DNA from: a virus
Strand: one strand, 5' to 3'
IMG/VR virus record: IMGVR_UViG_3300023180_007342
Coordinates: 1 to 20,411 of that record
DNA length: 20,411 nucleotides
The translations under genes were made by a program, and so were the position numbers. Position 1 is the first letter of the stretch. Each line of letters starts with the position of its first letter. This document shows positions 14,859-20,411 of the stretch, piece by piece. The notes beneath the pieces are model-generated. The model was not told where the DNA came from. It saw only the letters and a program-made list of their open reading frames with translations, and did no database searches.

Positions 14859-15832
14859 TAGATATATTTCTCTATTTGTGGAACTATGGTTTGTTGAATT
14901 TGATCAATACTTAATTCACCGGGATCTTTTGTATCGTACTTTACTTCAATAAAGTTAAACATTGTTTTATAGGTATTGAAGATTTTTTCCTGCGCATTTC
15001 TGCCAGCCTTATCATTATCAAGCATCAAAATGATATTAAGAACAGATGCATTTTCTAATAGAATTGATTGGGGATCGGATAAATTACAACCAAATATACC
15101 AACAGTATTGGTGACACCAGCCTCATGCATTCTAAGAACATCGCCCTGGCCCTCAACAAGCACCACGGAATTAGTTCTTCTGATTGTATCAACCGCTCTA
15201 TTATAACCAAACAAGTGATTACCAGAAGAAAAACCAGAATTAAATTTCCACTTAATTTTTTCTTTAGGATCAATTGTTCTACCGGCTAAACCTACAACAG
15301 AGTCATTATTGTTTACATCAAAAATAGGAAATATACTCCTATTATACATTGGCTTATTTGGATTCTTACAAAGACCTATAGAAAATTTATTCAATATATC
15401 TTTTGAAAAACCTCGACTGGTAAAATACGGACATGGTATTTCCAGTTCTTTCTGAACCAGCGACCTGTTACATATTTCAGAAGTGACTTCTCTCTTCTGA
15501 AAAATTTTAGCGAGTTTATCAAATGATCTATCTTTTAGAACAACATTGTCAAGTGAAATTATAGGTCTAACATAATCCATTACATCTTTGAAGTTAGCTT
15601 CTTTATTCATTTTTCTACTCAAAATTCCCTGGATTAAAGCAAAAACATCTGTACCATATGTTTTTTCACATCTGCGAGTGTTACAAAACCAAGCACCATA
15701 CCAATCAGAATCTTGATCAATACATACATTAAATGCCATAGTATTATCACCGCCATGTACAGGACATGGGCCGGTTAACCTTCCATTTAATTCATATGTA
15801 TCAACATCCAAACTATCAAGTACCTTCTCCAT
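14858..15832 (-). CDS. dnaG: DnaG-type DNA primase (CHC2 zinc finger and TOPRIM)
   Basis: 324 residues from ATG 15832. The zinc finger is C23-P-V-H26 with a later FCNTRRC pair. The RNA polymerase core follows (PYFTSRGFSKDILNKFSIGL, FPIFDVNN, GLAGRTI). The TOPRIM domain has VVLVEGQGDVLRMHEAGV with the catalytic Glu and IILMLDNDKAGRNAQEKI with the D-x-D. It is shorter than E. coli DnaG because the C-terminal helicase-binding domain is missing. The frame is open further upstream (GTG 15856 with AGGAG, ATG 15883, ATG 15925), all deeper inside the helicase gene. I chose 15832 because it leaves only a 17-base overlap and places the zinc finger at the usual distance. Confidence 0.87.
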   Translation of the reverse strand: MEKVLDSLDVDTYELNGRLTGPCPVHGGDNTMAFNVCIDQDSDWYGAWFCNTRRCEKTYGTDVFALIQGILSRKMNKEANFKDVMDYVRPIISLDNVVLKDRSFDKLAKIFQKREVTSEICNRSLVQKELEIPCPYFTSRGFSKDILNKFSIGLCKNPNKPMYNRSIFPIFDVNNNDSVVGLAGRTIDPKEKIKWKFNSGFSSGNHLFGYNRAVDTIRRTNSVVLVEGQGDVLRMHEAGVTNTVGIFGCNLSDPQSILLENASVLNIILMLDNDKAGRNAQEKIFNTYKTMFNFIEVKYDTKDPGELSIDQIQQTIVPQIEKYI

Positions 15833-17318
15833 ATTCTGAATCGTCGCTATCTTCACTATCTCCTTCTCGTTCAAATCCTTCATTATTAATTCTTGCCTGT
15901 TTTTCAGCATCTCTTTTTGTACCAATCTCTTCTAATTTTGCTAATTCGCCGCGCATATTCATATAAATTCCACCCTTACCAGGACTACCAGGTCCATGTC
16001 TGGAAACAATAGGTACTAATCTTCTATTGGCATGTCTTCCAACATTTTCTTCATTAATCTCTTCTTCTGTTCTTGCTTTAAAAATTGAAAACGATGTACA
16101 TAACCAGATAAGTCTGTCTGATCCAGAAATAGCATCTTCAGTTTCTTTTGTAATACCATCTCTATTTAATTGTACAAATGATAAACACGGTATATCATAT
16201 TCAACACAAAAATTAACTAATTGTGTAATTTGAAAACCAAGTGCTTGATATTCTGCAATGTTTCCACTTATACTATCGGATGTCATTAGTTTCATATAGT
16301 CGTATATAACCAAGCATTCATTCATACGACCTTCATTATTGTACTTAACTTCTTTAAACAGCCATCTTCTTGTAATCCCTAATATTTCATCAAATGGTCT
16401 ACCAGCAACACTTATGTAATGATATGGTATCTCTTTTAATATTTCTGATGCTTCTTCTATTTTCTTTACTTGTTCTGGATCTTTATTAAATTTACTACTA
16501 GCAATATCATTAATTGGTATTCCAGATATATTTGCAAGTAATCTGTTCCAGTGATCTTCCTGACCCATTTCTGTATCAAGGACTAATACCGGAATTCCTC
16601 TTTTTGTAATATCTAATGCTACATTGTCAGCTAGGGTGCTTTTACCGGCTTTAGCTCTAGCGCCTATTAGATCTACTGCCCCTCTTCTTAATCCACCACC
16701 AATTGCCGTATCAAAAATTGGATATCCAGTACTAATTCCCGGCTCTTTTTCCTGATTGGATATGATAAGCTGTAAGTAATTATCAATGTTTTCCCCAATT
16801 AATTTTGTAGAACTATTATCTTCTCTAAGATATTTAAGCGTAATCTTTTGAAGATCTGTTTCTGGTATTGATGTGATTTCATTGATACTTTCATCACCAT
16901 CTATATCATTAAGTTTTAGGTATATAGATTTTAATTCATTCTGAAGAGATCTTGTTAATTGTAGTTTTCTTAATTTTTGAGCATGTTTTCTTATATTGTC
17001 TATATGTATTTCATAGTGCATAAGGTGATTTAGCTGCTTTAGCCTATCACCTTTTTCTAAATATTCGTATAGACTTAATTGCTGTGAGGCTGATATTATT
17101 GAACTAAGATCAACATGGTCAGATGTTTCAAATAATTTTATAAGACATTTATAAATGACCTTATTTTCATCTATTGTAAATGTGTCTTCTTCTATTAAGG
17201 AAGAAACATCAAGATAAGCATCCTTACCATGCCTGATTAACCCAGCGAGCACGCCCTTTTCTGATGCCGGGTTGTTTAATTTAGTAAGGGCATTTCTGTC
17301 CAAGTTTGATGAATTCAC
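15816..17318 (-). CDS. dnaB: Replicative DNA helicase, DnaB family
   Basis: 500 residues with the two-domain DnaB layout. The N-terminal helical domain (about 15-110) begins NPASEKGVLAGLIRHGKDAY. A helical linker precedes the RecA-like motor with Walker A GARAKAGKST (219-228), VLDTEMGQEDHW, Walker B ECLVIYDYMKLM, SFVQLNRDG (H3-like sensor Gln) and a GRHANRRLVPIVSRHG arginine region. It unwinds the fork 5' to 3' and partners with the primase encoded next. It starts with GTG at 17318, inside the preceding gene by 38 bases. The last 30 residues are very acidic (GDSEDSDDSEYGEGT) and their DNA overlaps the primase start. Confidence 0.92.
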   Translation of the reverse strand: MNSSNLDRNALTKLNNPASEKGVLAGLIRHGKDAYLDVSSLIEEDTFTIDENKVIYKCLIKLFETSDHVDLSSIISASQQLSLYEYLEKGDRLKQLNHLMHYEIHIDNIRKHAQKLRKLQLTRSLQNELKSIYLKLNDIDGDESINEITSIPETDLQKITLKYLREDNSSTKLIGENIDNYLQLIISNQEKEPGISTGYPIFDTAIGGGLRRGAVDLIGARAKAGKSTLADNVALDITKRGIPVLVLDTEMGQEDHWNRLLANISGIPINDIASSKFNKDPEQVKKIEEASEILKEIPYHYISVAGRPFDEILGITRRWLFKEVKYNNEGRMNECLVIYDYMKLMTSDSISGNIAEYQALGFQITQLVNFCVEYDIPCLSFVQLNRDGITKETEDAISGSDRLIWLCTSFSIFKARTEEEINEENVGRHANRRLVPIVSRHGPGSPGKGGIYMNMRGELAKLEEIGTKRDAEKQARINNEGFEREGDSEDSDDSEYGEGT

Positions 17319-17751
17319 AGAAATATGGCTCTCTTTTAAATTGTGGATTTACTGTAATTGTTTTTTGACAATCTTGACAGAAAACTGAAACGTCTTGATG
17401 TGGTTTTCTTTTTCTTTCTACTGGCTTAGTATTGTCATTTATCGCATCATAGCCATCTTCTTCATCTGTGTCAAGTCCGGGATCAAATTTATTTATAAAC
17501 TCTTTTTTAGTACTTTCAGTTTTATTTTTGTTCATTGTAAAATCTGGTTCGGGTTCTGATACACTATGCCCTATAGATACTTTCTCAGCCTCAGTAATTT
17601 CTGGCGATATAATATCTTTTAATTTAAACGACGCTGGACCTGGAAATGTAACTTTTTCACCAGTAAGTAGAGTATATGCTTCTTCTACCTCGTTTAAATT
17701 ACCATTTTCAATACCAGACTTTAGTTTATTAACAGCATCTACAATTCTCAT
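17281..17751 (-). CDS. Hypothetical protein with C-terminal zinc ribbon
   Basis: 156 residues. The first 45 are helical, the middle (50-120) is acidic and probably unstructured, and the end has CQDCQKTITV followed by FCEFIKLGQKCPY, a four-cysteine zinc-binding module. I do not recognise the family. It lies immediately upstream of the helicase gene, overlaps it by 38 bases, and is coupled to its upstream neighbour (ATGA). That position is common for helicase loaders or single-strand-binding accessory proteins, but this is inference. Confidence 0.7.
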   Translation of the reverse strand: MRIVDAVNKLKSGIENGNLNEVEEAYTLLTGEKVTFPGPASFKLKDIISPEITEAEKVSIGHSVSEPEPDFTMNKNKTESTKKEFINKFDPGLDTDEEDGYDAINDNTKPVERKRKPHQDVSVFCQDCQKTITVNPQFKREPYFCEFIKLGQKCPY

Positions 17752-18245
17752 TTGCCTCTCGCTATTTGATTTAGATCATCATGCATTCTTCTTAATGACT
17801 GACAATCATCTTGGTGTAATTGGACACAGCTTTGTATTTTTCTCATTAGCTCACGCAGTTTGTATACTACTTTATGTTTCATACATACCATTTGTTCTTT
17901 TACTTCATTTTTTGTATACTCCGGAAATTCCATAGTTGCTAAATATTGTGACATACCGTCATTATAGGCATTTTGTATATGTTGTAGTGCGCATTTTTGT
18001 CTGTTGCACTCGGAAGATAATTTATTGATATGTCCTGCAATTACATATGCATGATGTAGCACATCTTCCGAAGACATTTCCGCAAGCAATTCTCTGGATA
18101 TGTTTAATGATTCTACCAACTTTGGATTTGTTTTAATTAAATCCAGATGGTGTTCCATCTCATATTGATTAATTATCTTTTCTATATCTGATAGAATTAC
18201 CTTATCTTCTTCATTTATAGTAATTCTTTTATCGAAGTTTTCCAT
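17748..18245 (-). CDS. Hypothetical helical protein
   Basis: 165 residues, almost wholly predicted helical, with Cys and His scattered (ECNRQKC, VCMKHK, QLHQDDC) but no clear metal motif. Long amphipathic segments such as KHKVVYKLRELMRKIQSC suggest helical bundle or coiled-coil packing. It overlaps the Vsr-like nuclease gene by 31 bases at its start and the zinc-ribbon gene by 4 at its end. No function recognised; the neighbours suggest replication or recombination. Confidence 0.7.
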   Translation of the reverse strand: MENFDKRITINEEDKVILSDIEKIINQYEMEHHLDLIKTNPKLVESLNISRELLAEMSSEDVLHHAYVIAGHINKLSSECNRQKCALQHIQNAYNDGMSQYLATMEFPEYTKNEVKEQMVCMKHKVVYKLRELMRKIQSCVQLHQDDCQSLRRMHDDLNQIARGK

Positions 18246-18634
18246 GCTTCTTCTTGATTATAGGGCAAAATAATCAAAGTAATGTCGTTTAATTCACACC
18301 ATTCTTTTTTCTTTTTATCTCTTCTTTTTGACTTTAAAAAATCCGCTTGGGTCTTGTAAAAGAAGGATGAATACTCATAGTGCTGTTGACCATGTACTTC
18401 AATTATTGCTAATTTATTTGGTAGAAAAAAATCTGCATATAGCAGACCTGTTGTATTTGTTTTTGAGCCGGGGAGAGTGACTTCCTCATATACTGTTTCA
18501 TATGGCAGCACTGAGGAAATCAACTCTCTGGCTTTTAAATGAAGTGAAGATTTATGCTTCGTTCTTCGTGATTTATATCTGTGTTTTTTGAAAGATAGAG
18601 TGTGTTCTCTACCATCAAATCCAGTTACTTTCAC
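18215..18634 (-). CDS. Vsr-like PD-(D/E)XK endonuclease
   Basis: 139 residues. A basic N-terminus (KKHRYKSRRTKHKSS) probably contacts DNA. The nuclease core has E37, ADFFLP with D68, IIEVHGQQHY with E79, H81 and H85, and D106 in KSKRRDKKKKEWCELNDI, followed by a TLIILP strand. The layout is that of very-short-patch-repair (Vsr) and EDxHD enzymes, and the protein is close to minimal size. It starts with GTG overlapping the recombinase stop as GTGA. Its firm place between recombinase and helicase genes suggests a resident recombination or repair nuclease rather than a mobile homing enzyme; both are possible. Confidence 0.75.
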   Translation of the reverse strand: MKVTGFDGREHTLSFKKHRYKSRRTKHKSSLHLKARELISSVLPYETVYEEVTLPGSKTNTTGLLYADFFLPNKLAIIEVHGQQHYEYSSFFYKTQADFLKSKRRDKKKKEWCELNDITLIILPYNQEEAWKTSIKELL

Positions 18635-19653
18635 TCTAGAAATACCTTCATTTCTTCTTCTAGTTTTTGCATAACGGATTCATTTTCATCAAGAAACTTA
18701 TATAAGTTTGCTACACCCTGAAACTTATACTTTTTATCAGTATACTCGGGGTCATGCCTTTCCATGAATGGTAGAGAATACCAAGCACCTGCTTTATCTA
18801 CAACATCAAAAGATTCTGCCAGTTCAATAATTTCCTGTATTTTATCAATACCTTTATTATACCTAAAATAACTAACAGCCTGTCTACCACTAGCACCAAG
18901 CGATGATGTTTGAATATCCCAAGTTATTTTCTGACCAATTTTTTGGCCATCAACAACCCAGTCTTCACTCATCCTTACTTGAACCAATGTATCAGCCTGA
19001 TACTGTATTTTAACACCACCATCTGCAACAAACTTTTTGCCATAACCACTAGTGTTGGTGATAAGATGTCTTATCATAAAGACCATTGTTTTAGTACGGG
19101 GTATAACCTGCCCCATTCTACGCATAAAATCACTAAGGATTTTTGGTAGTCCCGGTCTTCTCTCACCATCAACCATAGTTTCAATATCTCTCTGCGGTAT
19201 TAAACTGGATATTGAATCTACTACAACAACAGCACCTTTATTATCGGGATGTTGAATAAGTGTTTCAAGTATTGTTAATGCTTCTTCCGCACTGAGGATT
19301 TTACCCTCTGGTGCTCTGACCATTTCCATACTTTCAAGATCTAGCCCGTCAATACCTAATAAGTTATATTTCTTAATACGGCCTTCACCATCAAAATAAA
19401 TAACTTTTCTACCGTCTTTTTGTGCATTTGCACAGATTTGCAAAACAGTACTAGTTTTACCTGTTTTTGGTGCCCCGGTAATAATAGACCAAGACCCTTC
19501 TTGTATCCCACCGTTTAGGCTGTGATCTAATGCTGGCGAACAAGATAAGGTCTTTAATTCATTCTTTTCTGCTAAAATATCACTTGCTTTAATAACACAC
19601 TCGCCCATGTCTTTTCTAAGTTTTTTTAATTGGGCTTCTTTTTCTTTCGACAT
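18631..19653 (-). CDS. RecA/UvsX-family recombinase
   Basis: 340 residues. Walker A is GAPKTGKT (60-67), Walker B is AVVVVDSISS with D146, and a long L2-like loop follows IRHLITNTSGYGKKFVADGG. The C-terminal part (IIELAESFDVVDKAGAWYSL) resembles the end of T4 UvsX, where the protein senses its filament state. It forms filaments on single-stranded DNA and drives strand exchange for recombination-dependent replication and repair. The ATG has AGAGGT five bases upstream. It heads the run of coupled recombination and replication genes in this window. Confidence 0.85.
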   Translation of the reverse strand: MSKEKEAQLKKLRKDMGECVIKASDILAEKNELKTLSCSPALDHSLNGGIQEGSWSIITGAPKTGKTSTVLQICANAQKDGRKVIYFDGEGRIKKYNLLGIDGLDLESMEMVRAPEGKILSAEEALTILETLIQHPDNKGAVVVVDSISSLIPQRDIETMVDGERRPGLPKILSDFMRRMGQVIPRTKTMVFMIRHLITNTSGYGKKFVADGGVKIQYQADTLVQVRMSEDWVVDGQKIGQKITWDIQTSSLGASGRQAVSYFRYNKGIDKIQEIIELAESFDVVDKAGAWYSLPFMERHDPEYTDKKYKFQGVANLYKFLDENESVMQKLEEEMKVFLE

Positions 19654-19668
19654 AATTACCTCTAACGA

Positions 19669-20103
19669 TTATTCTAATTGACTCCATAGGTTTTTCTTAC
19701 CTAATGGTTTACGAGTTTCCTTAATATCCTCTTTCTTGGATTCTACAAATTCCGTCGTTTTTTCCTCTTCATCAATTTGCTTTTGATATTTTTCAATAAT
19801 AGGTATCAATTTTTTATTTCTGTATGATAGCACATACTTTGCTTCTGGTGAATCTATCGCTTTGCTTATAGCGAGCATAGAATATTTTTTCATCAATCTA
19901 CTTACGGCAACAACTTCACCAGTATACGAGCCTTTGTATTTTGGCATATTCCAGAAATTATCCGGCAATGCGCCTTCATTATTTTTTTCTGCTCGTTTTT
20001 GAAATATCTTTTCACACAATCTATTCTGGTCGGTGATTTTTGCTTCTTCATCTGATTTAGATGGAAAAGCACCAAAATTGCTATCGTATTTTTTTGATGG
20101 CAT
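19669..20103 (-). CDS. Hypothetical protein
   Basis: 144 residues. The central part (NFWNMPKYKGSYTGEVVAVS to VLSYRNKKLIPIIEKYQ) looks folded, and both ends are charged and probably flexible. No family recognised. It lies 15 bases upstream of the recombinase gene and overlaps its own upstream neighbour by 23 bases. A recombination mediator or loader role would fit the place but has no sequence support. Confidence 0.7.
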   Translation of the reverse strand: MPSKKYDSNFGAFPSKSDEEAKITDQNRLCEKIFQKRAEKNNEGALPDNFWNMPKYKGSYTGEVVAVSRLMKKYSMLAISKAIDSPEAKYVLSYRNKKLIPIIEKYQKQIDEEEKTTEFVESKKEDIKETRKPLGKKNLWSQLE

Positions 20104-20386
20104 TGTTGTAATACTTACTTTTCAAACCTGCACTTCGTGTTTCATCACCTTGTTGTGACGCAGCTTGTGTCATAGCAACTGCACCACGGTCTTTATTTTT
20201 CATCATAAAATCATCTGTTCTTGGTCTTTGCCCAGCCGCCTCCTCTTCTTCTACTTTTTTCTGCTCTCTAATTACCTTCTTTTGATATCTATCAATAACC
20301 GCCTCTGGTATACCAAGTTCAATTGCTAAACTTTTTGCATCTGTTTCTAAATGATGATCAATATAGAACTTCTGTAATTTAGTCAT
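20081..20386 (-). CDS. Hypothetical protein, possible N-terminal HTH
   Basis: 101 residues. Residues 1-35 (HHLETDAKSLAIELGIPEAV) could be a small helix-turn-helix. A coiled and charged middle (KKVEEEEAAGQRPRT) follows, and then a conserved-looking tail with AVAMTQAASQQGDE and YYNNAIKKIR. Proteins with such a tail are, from memory, common in large environmental phages with no known function. The frame stays open to the window edge, but the ATG at 20386 would overlap a possible upstream stop as ATGA. Confidence 0.65.
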   Translation of the reverse strand: MTKLQKFYIDHHLETDAKSLAIELGIPEAVIDRYQKKVIREQKKVEEEEAAGQRPRTDDFMMKNKDRGAVAMTQAASQQGDETRSAGLKSKYYNNAIKKIR

Positions 20387-20411
20387 TCTATATCTACTAT
20401 TATCAGATGCT
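20383..20411 (-). CDS. Possible C-terminal end of an upstream gene
   Basis: Nine codons at the right edge read HLIIVDIE then TGA, with the stop overlapping the ATG of the next gene in the same ATGA style used throughout the window. The fragment is too short to identify and the frame choice rests only on that coupling. Confidence 0.3.

Noticed and set aside
17488-17495. TATAAATA on the minus strand, like a T4-type late promoter -10 element
   Set aside because: It lies inside a coding region, a single octamer is expected by chance in AT-rich DNA, and I saw no repeated use of the motif before gene starts.
17468-17935. 155-codon open frame on the plus strand
   Set aside because: It runs antisense across two coupled minus-strand genes; its hydrophobic product looks like the complement of charged AT-rich coding sequence.
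1-20411. tRNA genes, CRISPR arrays, insertion sequences, attachment sites
   Set aside because: Almost every base is in a coupled minus-strand gene, and I found no cloverleaf, spaced direct repeats, transposase or integrase sequence.

Overview
This window looks like part of the genome of a tailed double-stranded DNA phage (Caudoviricetes), AT-rich (roughly one third GC by eye). Every gene I can support is read from the minus strand. Genes are packed end to end with ATGA, TAATG or GTGA stop/start overlaps, and the mix of replication, recombination, sigma-factor, nucleotide-kinase and glycosylation genes is typical of a large lytic myovirus-like phage. I cannot name the host or a close relative. 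I see no tRNA, rRNA, CRISPR, insertion sequence or integration gene. The only intergenic gap longer than about 15 bases is 10896-10970, and it holds a strong hairpin. I found no convincing promoter, so the block is probably read from promoters outside the window or hidden in coding sequence.

In transcription order (high to low coordinates), the first region (20411-14858) is the replication and recombination core: two unknown small proteins, a RecA/UvsX-type recombinase, a Vsr-like PD-(D/E)XK endonuclease, a helical unknown, a zinc-ribbon unknown, a DnaB-type helicase and a DnaG-type primase with CHC2 zinc finger and TOPRIM domain. Next come a dNMP kinase, a RecB/Cas4-like nuclease with a possible iron-sulfur cluster, and a 51-residue two-helix membrane protein at 12816-12971.

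The second region (12815-7708) is the most unusual. A bacterial-type family C replicase (DNA polymerase III alpha) is encoded in two pieces. The 614-residue N-terminal piece carries the PHP domain and all three catalytic aspartates. The 508-residue C-terminal piece carries the fingers, helix-hairpin-helix and OB domains. They are separated by about 1.7 kb holding a DnaQ-like proofreading exonuclease, a NucA-type DNA/RNA endonuclease with locally higher GC, a small unknown and a second two-helix membrane protein. The cut falls in a linker, nothing seems lost, and there is no intein. A 15-bp perfect inverted repeat spans the stop codon of the N-terminal piece, and the reading frame beyond that stop stays open into the exonuclease gene.

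The third region (7711-5047) has a small unknown, an SSB-like OB protein, a small sigma-70-family factor with a terminator-like hairpin inside its coding start, and a GT4 glycosyltransferase with an inserted zinc ribbon. The fourth region (5050-1549) continues with six small sugar-related or unknown genes: a Cys-rich protein, a GT2-like fragment, a MobA-like nucleotidyltransferase, a CgeB/GT-B-like protein, a catalytically degenerate GDPD-like protein and an unknown. The window ends with a GC-shifted EDxHD homing-type endonuclease, a Rad52-like single-strand annealing candidate and the start of another small gene.

Together the genes give a nearly self-sufficient fork (helicase, primase, split replicase, proofreader, SSB) plus two kinds of recombination protein and several nucleases. 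No sliding clamp or clamp loader is visible here. The sigma factor and glycosylation genes lie immediately downstream of replication, which suggests the same transcript connects early replication to later functions.
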